Below, in pieces: positions 26,506-35,580 of a stretch of 64,000 nucleotides of DNA. The stretch's first letter is position 1, and each line of letters opens with the position of its first letter. A model generated the notes under the pieces. It was not told the origin of the DNA, did not search any database, and was given only the letters and a program-made list of their open reading frames with translations. The stretch is taken from assembly GCA_009733745.1 (NCBI GenBank), contig WNWL01000002.1, forward strand, positions 558,001 to 622,000, given 5' to 3'. The stretch comes from Oceanobacillus sp. HTM 045. Lineage in GTDB: Bacteria; Pseudomonadota; Alphaproteobacteria; Rhodobacterales; Rhodobacteraceae. The translations under genes and the position numbers were made by a program.

Positions 26506-27249
26506 TCAGGCCGCGCGGGTTCCCTGCGCGGCCGCGCGCCGGAAGTAGTCCACGAACCAGCGCGCCACCGAATCGTTGTCGACCCGCTGGCCGAAGCTCG
26601 GCATCGCCGCGGCGCCCACCTCGGGCGGGATCACCACGCCCGAGCGCAGCTCCACCAGGTCGCGCGCGAACTCGGTGCCGAACTCGGGATGCGGCTGGAT
26701 CGAGATCGCCCAGGGCGCGTCCGGGTCGCCGTAGGACAGCATGGCATAGTCGCAGAACGGGCTCTCCGCCAGGACGGTCGCGTCCGGCGGGAGTTGCGTG
26801 ACCTGGTCCTGATGCATGGCGTGGACCTTCAGGCGCTCGCCCGCGTCGCCCATCCAGCCCGGCCGCCGGACGACGGCGTAATCATGCACGCCGATGCCCC
26901 AGCCCTTGTCGGACTTCTCGGCCCGGCCGCCGAATGCCTCGGCCATGATCTGGTGACCGAAGCAGACGCCCACCAGCGGCCGCCCGGCATCGCGCACCTC
27001 GGGCAGGAAGGATTTCAGCCGCGGAATGAACGGCTCGTCGTCGTAGACTCCGAACTTGGAGCCGGTGATAAGCCAGCCGTCGCACTCGGACGGGCTTTCG
27101 GGCAGCTCGCCCTCGACGGTGCGGTAGGCGCGGAAGCCGAGCGACGGGTCGACCGCGCCCAGCATCTCCTCGAACATCGGCGGATACTCGCCGTAGCGCG
27201 CGGCGAGGTCGTCGGCCACCTTGCCGGCCATCAGGATACCGATCTGCAT
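26506..27249 (-). CDS. Type 1 glutamine amidotransferase-like protein
   Basis: 247 residues. The class I GATase nucleophile lies in VGVCFGHQIM, the oxyanion region is LITGSKFGVYDD, and the catalytic His-Glu pair is in QPHPEFG, so the triad is intact. As a stand-alone domain it resembles the YfeJ/PuuD-like or gamma-glutamyl-hydrolase proteins that cleave gamma-glutamyl bonds rather than serve a biosynthetic partner. ATG 27249 is chosen because GAGGAG lies 7 bp upstream. Divergent genes flank it; the LysR gene lies upstream on the same strand and may control it. Confidence 0.88.
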   Translation of the reverse strand: MQIGILMAGKVADDLAARYGEYPPMFEEMLGAVDPSLGFRAYRTVEGELPESPSECDGWLITGSKFGVYDDEPFIPRLKSFLPEVRDAGRPLVGVCFGHQIMAEAFGGRAEKSDKGWGIGVHDYAVVRRPGWMGDAGERLKVHAMHQDQVTQLPPDATVLAESPFCDYAMLSYGDPDAPWAISIQPHPEFGTEFARDLVELRSGVVIPPEVGAAAMPSFGQRVDNDSVARWFVDYFRRAAAQGTRAA

Positions 27250-27341
27250 GGTCACTCCTCGAAACTTCGTCCCAATATGTGCGCGGCGCGCGCAGTGTGC
27301 AATCGGCGTGCAATCGGCGCGGCGCAAAGCTGCTTGCCGGT

Positions 27342-28277
27342 TCAGGCGGGCGGGCGGATCTCCATCCGCGCGCCGAGGGCGGCGAAATCGGCGGTTTCTG
27401 CCTTGAGCCACGCGCGCAGGGTGGCGATACGCCTCGTGTCCTCCTGCCCCGCCGGGCAGACGAAGCGGTAGCGCGGCTCCGTGCCCAGCGCCAGCGGGAA
27501 GGGCGCGACCAGCCGGCCGCTGGTGATGTCGCGCTCCACCAGCGAGCCGCGCCCGAGCACGATGCCGGCGCCGAACATCGCGGCGTCGACCGCGTGGTCG
27601 GCCTGGGTGAAGCGCGGGCCGCCGCCCTGCGGGCGCTCGCCGATCCCGGCGGCTGCGAACCAGTCGGCCCAGCCCGGCGCACCCCCGAAGACCTCCAGGC
27701 TCTCGTCGTGGATCAACACCCGCCCGGCGAGGTCTTCCGGGCGCTTCAGGGTGGCGGCGACCTCGGGCGTGCAGACCGGCGTGACCCAGTCCTCCAGCAG
27801 GTCCTCGGCGAAGAGGCCCGCTTCCACGTCCGTGCCGAAGCGGATCGCGGCGTCGATGCCGTCGCGGTCGAAATCCATGATGCGGAGCGTGGCGACGAAG
27901 CGAAGCTCGATTTCCGGGTGCGCCGTGGCGAAGCCGAACAGGCGCGGTGCAAGCCACTTGGCGGTGAAGCCCGGCCCGGCGGTCAGCGTCAGCGCGCCGC
28001 TGTCGCGCAGGCGCACCACGGCGCGGGCGGCCTCGTGCAGGCGCTGGAAGCCCTCGGCCACGCCCGGCACGAGCGCCTTGCCCGCCTCGGTCAGTTCCAC
28101 CGCCCGGTTCAGGCGGCGGAACAGCGGCAGGCCGAAATGCTGCTCGAGGCTCTTGATCTGGTAGCTGAGCGCGGCGGGGGTGACGAACAGCTCCTCCGCC
28201 GCGCGGCCGAAGCTCATGTGCCGGGCCGCGGCCTCGAAGGCGCGCAACGCGGTGAGCGGCGGCAGGCGGTCGGGCAT
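27342..28277 (-). CDS. LysR-type transcriptional regulator (GcvA-like)
   Basis: 311 residues. An N-terminal winged helix-turn-helix (LTALRAFEAAARHMSFGRAAEELFVTPAALSYQIKSLE) is followed by a periplasmic-binding-protein-like effector domain. The TPAALSYQIKSLE recognition helix is typical of the GcvA/AmpR branch. It is transcribed toward the amidotransferase and away from the 46-residue gene at 28396. The 118-bp divergent region is the likely operator for autoregulation. The inducer is unknown. Confidence 0.9.
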   Translation of the reverse strand: MPDRLPPLTALRAFEAAARHMSFGRAAEELFVTPAALSYQIKSLEQHFGLPLFRRLNRAVELTEAGKALVPGVAEGFQRLHEAARAVVRLRDSGALTLTAGPGFTAKWLAPRLFGFATAHPEIELRFVATLRIMDFDRDGIDAAIRFGTDVEAGLFAEDLLEDWVTPVCTPEVAATLKRPEDLAGRVLIHDESLEVFGGAPGWADWFAAAGIGERPQGGGPRFTQADHAVDAAMFGAGIVLGRGSLVERDITSGRLVAPFPLALGTEPRYRFVCPAGQEDTRRIATLRAWLKAETADFAALGARMEIRPPA

Positions 28278-28395
28278 TTCAGTTAAGCTCCATTGAACCG
28301 AAGGCCACAATGTTCGCGTTTGTCAGCGAGGCTGGCAAGGCAGATATTCCACTCAAGACGAGCGACGACCCCTCCGCGTTAAAAGGAGCTTGACC

Positions 28396-28536
28396 ATGAA
28401 CACGATCGACAGCATGACCGCCTACCGCATCGCCAAGGCCCGCGGCATGGCCGAACGGGCCCGGGTCGCGAACCAGATCTGGTCCGCCGCGATCCGCAGC
28501 GTGCGCGACGTGTTCGTGCGCGATGAGCGCCGCTGA
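28396..28536 (+). CDS. 46-residue basic helical protein
   Basis: A small ORF with a strong Shine-Dalgarno (AAAGGAGCT) 6 bp before ATG 28396 and a palindromic terminator 54 bp after its stop. The sequence (MNTIDSMTAYRIAKARGMAE at the start, then IWSAAIRSVRDVFVRDERR) is rich in Arg/Ala and probably two helices. The C-terminal half recalls DUF1127-type small proteins but lacks enough of their signature for a firm match. Divergent from the LysR gene, which may regulate it. Confidence 0.65.
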   Translation: MNTIDSMTAYRIAKARGMAERARVANQIWSAAIRSVRDVFVRDERR

Positions 28537-28589
28537 AATCGCTCCGGCGCCCGGCCCTGCACCCTGAGACCTCGCAGGCGCCGAACGAT

Positions 28590-28619
28590 CAAGGGCCGGT
28601 GCGCGCGCACCGGCCCTTG
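28590..28619. terminator. 30-bp perfect palindrome between converging genes
   Basis: CAAGGGCCGGTGCGC (28590-28604) is followed directly by its exact reverse complement (28605-28619). It lies between the 46-residue gene and phaB, which converge. No long T-run, but its position suggests a bidirectional transcription end. Confidence 0.65.
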
Positions 28620-28686
28620 TCACTCTCCTGTCCCTGGAGTGCCGCGGGGCCGTCGATGACGGTCCCGCCCGGCGCGCGGGGCGTCT

Positions 28687-29409
28687 TCAGCCGAAGAACT
28701 GCGCGCCGTTGGCCGAGATCGTCGAGCCGTTGACGAAGCCCGCGTCGTCCGAGGCGAGGAACACCACACAGCGCGCGATCTCCTCCGGCTCTCCGAGGCG
28801 GCCGACCGGGATGGTGGCGATGATCTTCTCGCGGACATTCTCGGGCACCGCCATGACCATCTCGGTGGCGATGTAGCCGGGGCAGACGGCGTTGGCGGTG
28901 ATGCCCTTCGCGGCGCCTTCCTGCGCGAGGCTGCGGACGATGCCGATGTCGCCGGCCTTGGTGGCGGCGTAGTTGACCTGCGCGAACTGGCCCTTCTGGC
29001 CGTTCACCGACGAGATCACCACCACGCGGCCGAAGCCGCGGTCGCGCATCCCCGGCCAGACCGGGTGGATGGTGTTGAAGACGCCGGTCAGGTTGGTGTC
29101 GATCACCTGCTGCCACTGCTCGGGCGACATCTTGTGGAACGGCGCGTCGCGGGTGATACCGGCATTGGCGACCACGACCTCGACCGGGCCGAGATCGGCC
29201 TCGACCTGCGCGATGCCGCCCTTCGACGCCTCGTAGTCGGCGACGTTCCACTTGTAGACCGCGATGCCGGTCTCGTCCTTGAACTTCGCCGCCGCCTCGT
29301 CATTGCCGGCGTAGTTGGCGGCGACCGTGTAGCCTTCCGCCTTCAGCGCCTTCGAGATCGCCGCGCCGATGCCGCGCGTCCCGCCGGTTACCAGAGCAAC
29401 CCGTCCCAT
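28687..29409 (-). CDS. phaB: Acetoacetyl-CoA reductase
   Basis: A 240-residue short-chain dehydrogenase that reduces acetoacetyl-CoA to (R)-3-hydroxybutyryl-CoA with NADPH. The cofactor loop TGGTRGIG is at about residues 8-15, the NAG segment follows (ANAGITRD), and the catalytic Ser-Tyr-Lys set is in VISSVNG and NYAATKAG. The TRDAPFHKM stretch is specific to PhaB rather than FabG. Downstream of phaA in the same transcript (73 bp between). Confidence 0.95.
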   Translation of the reverse strand: MGRVALVTGGTRGIGAAISKALKAEGYTVAANYAGNDEAAAKFKDETGIAVYKWNVADYEASKGGIAQVEADLGPVEVVVANAGITRDAPFHKMSPEQWQQVIDTNLTGVFNTIHPVWPGMRDRGFGRVVVISSVNGQKGQFAQVNYAATKAGDIGIVRSLAQEGAAKGITANAVCPGYIATEMVMAVPENVREKIIATIPVGRLGEPEEIARCVVFLASDDAGFVNGSTISANGAQFFG

Positions 29410-29482
29410 ATCCGTCTCCTCGTCTTGTCAGTGGTTTCTTGTTGACGGGGCGGGAGGGAGCCCGCCCCGGATCTTCCTGCGA

Positions 29483-30658
29483 TCAGTCGCGCTCGACGCA
29501 CATCGCGACGCCCATGCCGCCGCCGATGCAGAGCGTGGCGAGGCCCTTCTTGGCGTCGCGGCGCTTCATCTCGAACAGCAGGGTGTTGAGCACGCGGGCG
29601 CCCGAGGCGCCGATCGGGTGGCCGATGGCAATCGCGCCGCCGTTGACGTTCACGATCTCCGGATCCCAGCCCATGTCCTTGTTCACGGCGCAGGCCTGGG
29701 CGGCGAAGGCCTCGTTGGCCTCGACCAGGTCGAGGTCGGAAACCTTCCAGCCCGCCTTCTCCAGCGCCTTGCGCGAGGCCGGGATCGGGCCGGAGCCCAT
29801 GATCGACGGGTCGACGCCGGCCGTGGCGTAGGAGGCGATCCGCGCCAGCGGGGTGATGCCGCGCTTCTCGGCTTCCTCGGCGGTCATCAGCAGGGTCACC
29901 GCCGCGCCGTCGTTGAGACCGGAGGCATTGCCCGCGGTCACCGAGCCTTCCTTGTCGAAGGCGGGGCGGAGCTTCTGCATCCCCTCGATCGTCGCGCCGT
30001 GGCGGATGTACTCGTCCTGGTCGACGACCGTCTCGCCCTTGCGCGTCTTGACGGTGAAGGGCGCGATCTCGTCCTTGAACTTGCCGGCCTTCTGGGCCGC
30101 TTCGGCCTTGTTCTGGGAGGCGAGCGCGAAGGCGTCCTGCTCGTCGCGGCCGATCTGCCACTGCTTGGCGACGTTCTCGGCGGTGTTGCCCATGTGGTAG
30201 CCGTTGAAGGCGTCCCAGAGGCCGTCCCTGATCATGGTGTCGATGAACTTGACGTCGCCCATCTTGGTGCCGGCGCGCATGTGGGAGCAGTGCGGCGAGA
30301 GGCTCATGCTCTCCTGCCCGCCCGCGACGACGATGGCCGCGTCACCGAGCTGGATGTGCTGGGCGCCGAGCGCCACGGCGCGAAGGCCCGAACCGCAGAC
30401 CTGGTTGATGCCCCAGGCGGCCGCCTCGATCGGCAGGCCGGCGGCGATATGCGCCTGGCGGGCCGGGTTCTGGCCCTGCCCCGCGGTGAGGACCTGGCCG
30501 AGGATCGTCTCGGAGACCTCCTCGGCGGACACGCCGGCGCGCTCGAGCGCTGCCTTGATGGCCGCGGCGCCGAGCTCGTGCGCGGGGGTGTTCGCGAACG
30601 ATCCGTTGAAGCTTCCGACGGCGGTGCGTGCTGCCGAGGCGATCACGATATTCGTCAT
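29483..30658 (-). CDS. phaA: Acetyl-CoA C-acetyltransferase (beta-ketothiolase)
   Basis: 391 residues. A biosynthetic thiolase condensing two acetyl-CoA to acetoacetyl-CoA. The acyl-accepting Cys is in [11 protein letters not shown] (near residue 88), the catalytic His in [14 protein letters not shown] and the second catalytic Cys in [13 protein letters not shown]. First gene of phaA-phaB. An inverted repeat of 7 bp (GTTGCGG, 30697-30703; CCGCAAC, 30729-30735) lies 39-77 bp upstream of its start. It supplies both PHB and the ethylmalonyl-CoA pathway. Confidence 0.96.
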   Translation of the reverse strand: MTNIVIASAARTAVGSFNGSFANTPAHELGAAAIKAALERAGVSAEEVSETILGQVLTAGQGQNPARQAHIAAGLPIEAAAWGINQVCGSGLRAVALGAQHIQLGDAAIVVAGGQESMSLSPHCSHMRAGTKMGDVKFIDTMIRDGLWDAFNGYHMGNTAENVAKQWQIGRDEQDAFALASQNKAEAAQKAGKFKDEIAPFTVKTRKGETVVDQDEYIRHGATIEGMQKLRPAFDKEGSVTAGNASGLNDGAAVTLLMTAEEAEKRGITPLARIASYATAGVDPSIMGSGPIPASRKALEKAGWKVSDLDLVEANEAFAAQACAVNKDMGWDPEIVNVNGGAIAIGHPIGASGARVLNTLLFEMKRRDAKKGLATLCIGGGMGVAMCVERD

Positions 30659-30814
30659 GGCGGTTCCTCTCTCCGTTGTGGACGCCTTGCCGGCGCGTTG
30701 CGGCTTCCCTAGCGGAAATTATGCTGCACCGCAACATCAATCCCGCAAAACGGGTATGCGCCCGCTCGCCGCCGCCAGCATTAACACGATTCGCAACTGG
30801 TCATTTGATCCGGC

Positions 30815-32240
30815 TCAATCAAGCAGGAAACGCGCGAGCGGGAACCAGAGTTCGCGTTCCGCCCGGCTGCCGAGGATCATGCCGACATGTCCTGCATCCG
30901 GCTCCAGGAGCTGCGCGCCGGGGATCGCGCGGGCGAGCGGCAGCGCCGCGCCGGGCGGGGTGATCCGGTCGCGCCGCGCGGCGGCGATGAAGGTGGGCGC
31001 GGCGACCCTGGCGGGGTCGGCGCGGGTGCCGCCGGGCGACCAGCGGCCCCGGGCGGTGACGTTGTCGAGTTGGAAGTCGATCAGCAACTCGCGCGCCGCG
31101 GGAGCGGCGAGCGCGGCGCCGTCATTCAGCCAGTCCTCCGTGGCGACGAACAGGCGCGCGCCGTCGCTGTCCATCTCGCGGCCGGCGAAGTCGCGGAACT
31201 TCCGCGCCGCCTGGAGCGGGTCGCGCTGGGCGAAGATCTCCTGCACCCAGAGCGCGGGCACCGCGCCGAAGACGGTTCCGGCCATCTCGATGACATGGGC
31301 GAGGCGGCGGCGCTCCATGCCCCCCGTCGTGCGCAGAACCGCCGCGGTGAGCCCGCCCGCGGCGGCGAAGTCCCACGGCGCGCCGATCAGCGCGAGGCGG
31401 GAGACCAGCTCCGGCGCGCGGCAGCCGGCGGCAACCGAGAGCGTGCCGCCGAGGCAGTAGCCGAGCAGCATGGGCGCGCATCCCGCGCGGTCGCGCAGCA
31501 GGTCGAGCGCCGGCAGGATGCGCCGCTCGACATAGTCGCCGAGGTCGAACTGGCGGCTCTCCCGGTCCGGCTCGCCCCAGTCGATCAGCACCGGGCGCAC
31601 GCCCTGCCGGGCGAGGTAGCGCAACAGCGATCGTTCCCGCGAGATGTCGAGGACATAGGCCGGGTTCACCAGCGAGGGCACGACGAGCAGCGGCACACCG
31701 CTGCCGCGCCCGTAGTCGAGCAGCCGCGTATCGCCGAAGCGGGCGAGGACCGGCGGTTCGGGCAGGCGGCGGCGGTGCGGGTGGGCGCGCCAGAGCTCGA
31801 TCCCCTCGATCATCCGGCGCACCCCGGCGAGGCCGTCGGCGAGCAGTTCCGGGCCGAGCGCGGTCTCGGAATGCGCTCCGTTCAGCAGGCGGCCGATCTC
31901 GCGGCCCCTGTCGCGGAACTCCGGGCGCCAGGGAAAGCGCGTCTCCGCCGCGAGTGGCGCGAGCACCGCCGCCTGCTGCACCGCGGTAAGAGCGGCGGCG
32001 AGATAGGCGATGACGGGGTGCGGCGCCGCGCGCCGGTCAGGACCCGCGGGACGGACGGCGCGCCGCGCCGCCGGGGGCTTCCGCCTCGGCCCAGGCCGAG
32101 AGGTTTTCCTCCCACAGCGCGAGGAACCGCGCGCGCAGGATCGCGGGTTCGGGCCTTGCAGCCGCCGAATCCGCCGCCGGATCCGCTGTCGAACCCGCCG
32201 CCGCACGCGCCTCTGCATCCGGTTCGCTCTCCTCCGTCAT
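30815..32240 (-). CDS. PhaC-like polyhydroxyalkanoate synthase/alpha-beta hydrolase with apparent 5' frameshift
   Basis: Most of the gene (stop 30815 to about 32030) encodes an alpha/beta-hydrolase core with the PHA-synthase nucleophile GYCLGGT, a catalytic Asp in AARRDRITPP and His in DAGHVGM. The beginning appears in another frame: ATG 32240 to TGA 32037 encodes MTEESEPDAE up to FLALWEENLSAWAEAE, a PhaC-like N-terminal helix. The core frame has no ATG or well-placed start there; the nearest is a GTG at 31981 without a Shine-Dalgarno. I infer a one-base shift between about 32037 and 32100, genuine or a sequencing error. At about 460 residues after repair it is shorter than class I PhaC (near 600). 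Confidence 0.7.
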
Positions 32241-32331
32241 GGCCGCAATCTAGCGGACCTGCGGGGCGTTGCAATCGGGCCGGGGCCGCCCCGCCCCAAT
32301 CCTTGTCTGAGCGCCTGCGAAAAGATTCTCG

Positions 32332-32356
32332 TTGCAGTGCGTCGACGCACCTGCAA
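32332..32356 (+). promoter_or_regulatory. Palindromic TGC-rich operator candidate upstream of phaR
   Basis: TTGCAG and CTGCAA arms flank a perfect 12-bp palindrome (TGCG TCGA CGCA). The whole is symmetrical apart from one inserted C. It ends 48 bp before the phaR ATG. PhaR of Paracoccus and Rhodobacter binds CTGC/GCAG-type TGC-rich sites and represses its own gene, so this is the likely autoregulatory site. Confidence 0.6.
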
Positions 32357-32404
32357 GGTTTGTGGTCTCGACAGTATCGCCCGGGCGGAGGAAACGAGGT
32401 CAGT

Positions 32405-33016
32405 ATGGCCGACAAATCGAAGAGCGATGTCGCCCCGATCAAGATCAAGAAGTACGCCAATCGACGGCTCTACAACACGGCCAAGAGCAGCTACGTGACG
32501 CTCGACGACCTCGCCGAGATGGTGCGCGAGGGGCAGGATTTCGTCGTCCATGACGCGAAATCGGGCGAGGACATCACCCGCTCGGTGCTGACCCAGATCA
32601 TCTTCGAGGCGGAGCAGAAGGGGCAGAACATGCTGCCCACGAACTTCCTGCGCCAGCTCATCCGGCTCTACGGCGACGCGCTGCAGGGGGTGGTGCCGAG
32701 CTATCTCGACAGCGCGATGGAGACGTTCGCGCTGAACCAGGAGCGGATGCGCAACCAGATCACCGCCGCCTTCGGCGCCAACCCGGCGCTGGCGAACCTC
32801 GAGGCGCTCACCCGGCACAACATGGACTGGTTCGAGAACGCCATGCGCATGTTCTCGCCGTTCACGCATGGGGGTGCGGGGCGGGAGGAGGGGCCGGGGG
32901 TGGCTCCGGAGGCTCCGGTGGCGCAGAAGGGCAAGGAGACCCGGGCCGACATCGAGGCGCTGCGGGAGCAGCTTGTCGAGATGCAGAGCAAGATCGACAA
33001 GCTCGGCGGCAAGTAA
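32405..33016 (+). CDS. phaR: Polyhydroxyalkanoate synthesis repressor
   Basis: 203 residues. The N-terminal DNA-binding PHB/PHA accumulation regulator domain (IKIKKYANRRLYNTAKSSYVTLDD) is followed by a second helical domain (VLTQIIFEAEQKG to about residue 130) that binds nascent polymer. A C-terminal coiled coil closes it (ALREQLVEMQSKIDKL). It represses phasin and its own gene until polymer granules titrate it away. The stop codon abuts the stop of the converging EAL gene with no spacer. Confidence 0.96.
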   Translation: MADKSKSDVAPIKIKKYANRRLYNTAKSSYVTLDDLAEMVREGQDFVVHDAKSGEDITRSVLTQIIFEAEQKGQNMLPTNFLRQLIRLYGDALQGVVPSYLDSAMETFALNQERMRNQITAAFGANPALANLEALTRHNMDWFENAMRMFSPFTHGGAGREEGPGVAPEAPVAQKGKETRADIEALREQLVEMQSKIDKLGGK

Positions 33017-34225
33017 TCAGCTCGACGCGAGCCTGAACTCGATCGTCTCGGACGGCTCCAGCACCAGGCTTGGCCGCCCGAAGAAGAACCCCTGGAAGCT
33101 GTCCACCCCCAAGCCGGCCAGTATTCGCGCGGCCGCGGCGGTCTGGACATATTCGGCCACCGTCATCATTTCGAAATGGCGGGCGATATCAACCAATGTT
33201 TCCACGAAGAACCGGGCATCCGGGTCGGTGATTACGTCGCGAATATAGCCCCCGGCGATCTTGACGATATCGAACCGGAAATCGCGCAGCTGCCGGAAGG
33301 ACGTTTGTCCCTCCCCGAAGTCATCGAGCGCCAGCGCCGCGCCGTGACATCTGACATGGTCGATGAATTCGCGGGTGGCGACAATGTCCTCCATCGCGCC
33401 GCGCTCGGTGATCTCGACGATCAGGCGGTCGGCGGCGCAGGGATGCGCGGCGGCGCAGTCGTCGAAGATCCGCCGCCACTCGGCGTCGGCGATGGTGGAC
33501 GGGTCGATATTGATCGAGAGCCGCGCCGAGGGATGTTCGGCCAGCGCCGTGAAGGCGGCGCGGAGCATCTGCCGGTCCACCGTCGCGACGAGGCCCGCGG
33601 CCTCGACCCGCGGCATGAAGGCGGCGGCGGCGTGCAGCACGCCGTCCTCGTCGCGCAGGCGGGCGAGGCATTCGTGGAAACCGATCCGCCCGCTGACGGA
33701 ATCGACCACCGGCTGGTAGGCGACGCTGAATTCGCCGCCTTCCAGCGCCCTCTGCACCGCCAGCGCGCCGGGATCGAGCTTCGCCGCCTTCTGCCGCCGC
33801 CCCTCCCCCAGCGCGTGGAGGACGCCGTGCGTCTCACGCCGCGCGCCGCGCTTGCCGGGGAGGCGCCAGGCGCGGTCCTCGATGGTGAGGCGCTCACCCG
33901 AGGGCCGCTCGATGGCGTAGGTGAAGGCGGCGGAAGAGGGGCTGCCGGCGCCCGCGCTCTCGTGCCAGCCGAGGCGCATGGCGAGGTCCGGCGCGCCGAG
34001 CGCGTCCCAGAAATCGGCAATCGGCATTTCCAGCGCCTGCGCGCCGGCGGCGCCCGCAAGGGGGCCGGGAAAGCTCATGAAGCGGATCCGGTCGGTGCCG
34101 CCGAGGACGTGATAATGGAGGGTTTCACGCTCCGCGAGGAGGCTGCAGACTGCTTCGAGGACGGCATCGCCCGCCGGTCTCGACTGGCGGGAACGCCCGG
34201 GCTTCGCACTTCTCGTCCTGGCCAT
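33017..34225 (-). CDS. EAL-domain protein (possible c-di-GMP phosphodiesterase or sensor)
   Basis: 402 residues. The C-terminal ~240 residues form an EAL domain. Metal ligands are mostly kept: ECL in HECLAR in place of EAL, the Asn of SINIDPS, the Glu of VEITERG, and DDFGEGQTSF. However, the usual KID block is KIAGG and QGY is QGF. Activity is therefore uncertain. The N-terminal ~150 residues resemble no domain I can name. ATG 34225 is chosen for its GAGGGA Shine-Dalgarno; ATG 34255 and TTG 34306 are alternatives. Convergent with phaR, zero-base gap. Confidence 0.8.
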   Translation of the reverse strand: MARTRSAKPGRSRQSRPAGDAVLEAVCSLLAERETLHYHVLGGTDRIRFMSFPGPLAGAAGAQALEMPIADFWDALGAPDLAMRLGWHESAGAGSPSSAAFTYAIERPSGERLTIEDRAWRLPGKRGARRETHGVLHALGEGRRQKAAKLDPGALAVQRALEGGEFSVAYQPVVDSVSGRIGFHECLARLRDEDGVLHAAAAFMPRVEAAGLVATVDRQMLRAAFTALAEHPSARLSINIDPSTIADAEWRRIFDDCAAAHPCAADRLIVEITERGAMEDIVATREFIDHVRCHGAALALDDFGEGQTSFRQLRDFRFDIVKIAGGYIRDVITDPDARFFVETLVDIARHFEMMTVAEYVQTAAAARILAGLGVDSFQGFFFGRPSLVLEPSETIEFRLASS

Positions 34226-34336
34226 CCCGACGGTCCCTCGCACGGGCCCGCGCATCCTGCCGGAGCCCTTGTCTTCCAAGCCGTTGTCGTGGTTTAAGTT
34301 CCCCAAATGTTCCTAACAAACCGTTAGCAGGTCCCC

Positions 34337-34933
34337 ATGACACCCGATCAGGACGGCCGTTGCGGCTGGTGCGGCTCCGACCCGCTCTACGTCGCCTATC
34401 ACGACGACGAGTGGGGCCGCCCGGAGACGGACCCGCGCGCGCTCTGGGAAAAGCTGGTGCTGGACGGGTTCCAGGCCGGGCTCGCCTGGATCACGATCCT
34501 GCGCAAGCGAGACGGATTCCGGCAGGCATTCCAGGGGTTTGACCCGGAGAAGGTCGCCCGCTGGGGCGAGGAGGACGTGCGCCGCTGCCTCGCCGACCCC
34601 GGCATCGTGCGCCACCGGGGCAAGATCGAGGCGGCCATCGGCAATGCGCGGGCCTATCTCGAGATCGAGGCGGGAGAGGGCTTCGCGCCGTTCCTCTGGC
34701 AGTTCGTGGACGGTGCGCCGGTGCAGAACGCCTTCGGCTCGATGGCGGAGGTGCCGGTCGCCGACGACCGGGCCAAGGCGATGTCCAAGGCATTGAAGCA
34801 GAAGGGTTTCAAGTTCTGCGGGCCGACCATCGTCTATGCCTTCATGCAGGCCTGCGGGCTGGTGAACGACCACCTGATCGGCTGCCCGGCGCGGGAGCAT
34901 TGCGCGGCGGAGGCGGCGCGGGTGGCGTTCTGA
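34337..34933 (+). CDS. tag: DNA-3-methyladenine glycosylase I
   Basis: A 198-residue base-excision repair enzyme removing 3-methyladenine. The opening RCGWCGSDPLYVAYHDDEWGRP holds the zinc Cys and His, the helix-hairpin-helix region is in the centre, and the closing YAFMQACGLVNDHLIGCPAREHC holds the remaining zinc ligands. Length is standard. Divergent from the EAL gene (about 110 bp between). No Ada-box or alkylation regulon site was recognised. Confidence 0.95.
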   Translation: MTPDQDGRCGWCGSDPLYVAYHDDEWGRPETDPRALWEKLVLDGFQAGLAWITILRKRDGFRQAFQGFDPEKVARWGEEDVRRCLADPGIVRHRGKIEAAIGNARAYLEIEAGEGFAPFLWQFVDGAPVQNAFGSMAEVPVADDRAKAMSKALKQKGFKFCGPTIVYAFMQACGLVNDHLIGCPAREHCAAEAARVAF

Positions 34934-35035
34934 GGGAGATGGCCGGGCGCCTCCGGGCTTGAGGCCGGGCGCGACGGTTGGCCGGTGTGGTACGCGGAAC
35001 GGCTTGCCTGGCCGCATTGGCTCGGGCGGTCGTGC

Positions 35036-35308
35036 CTAGCTGTCCTCGCCGAAGCGGTCTTCCACCAGCGTGGCGAGCGCGTCGATTACCTCTTTCGCGT
35101 CAGGGCCCTGCGCCGACACCTGGATGGTGGAGCCCTTCGCCGCGGCGAGCATGAGGAGGCCCATGATGCTGTCGCCGCCGACGGTCTGGCCGTCCTTCGA
35201 GACGGAGACATGGGCGTCGAACCGCTCCACCGTCTCGACGAAACGGGCCGAGGCGCGGGCGTGCAGGCCCTTGGTGTTGCAGATCGCAAGTTCGCGCGTT
35301 TCCTCCAT
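35036..35308 (-). CDS. ptsH: HPr family phosphocarrier protein
   Basis: 90 residues. The phosphorylated His lies in GLHARASARF, and the HprK-target Ser region is GGDSIMGLLML, so both the enzyme I and the HprK sites are intact. Last gene of the chvI-chvG-hprK-rapZ-EIIA-HPr set. No sugar-specific EIIB/EIIC genes are nearby, so this is a regulatory PTS. The 272-bp segment upstream (35309-35580) has GTGAC repeats but no gene. Confidence 0.94.
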   Translation of the reverse strand: MEETRELAICNTKGLHARASARFVETVERFDAHVSVSKDGQTVGGDSIMGLLMLAAAKGSTIQVSAQGPDAKEVIDALATLVEDRFGEDS

Positions 35309-35580
35309 GTCGGCCTCCTAGCGGGGGTTTCGGTGGCTGGCAAGCACGGGTGGCGGGCACGGCCGTCACCCGCGTCAACCTGTCCCCGGGGGTGACATTC
35401 GGGCACGCCATCCGGGACCGCGCGCGCGGGTGACGTGACATGACATTTCCGGATGGCCCTTTTCCCGAAAGGAACCCGATGTCGCCGCCATGCGTGAAAC
35501 GGGCCTTTCGCGGCCCTGCGGCAGGACGGGCCCGGCGCGGCGTTTCCCGGCCGGTGCGCCTGCGTCGGCTGCGCCGCCTC

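Noticed and set aside
30815-32218. Start of the phaC-like gene at ATG 32218
   Set aside because: The first ~65 residues in this frame are Arg/Pro repeats, a frame shadow of the other reading that holds the PhaC-like helix.
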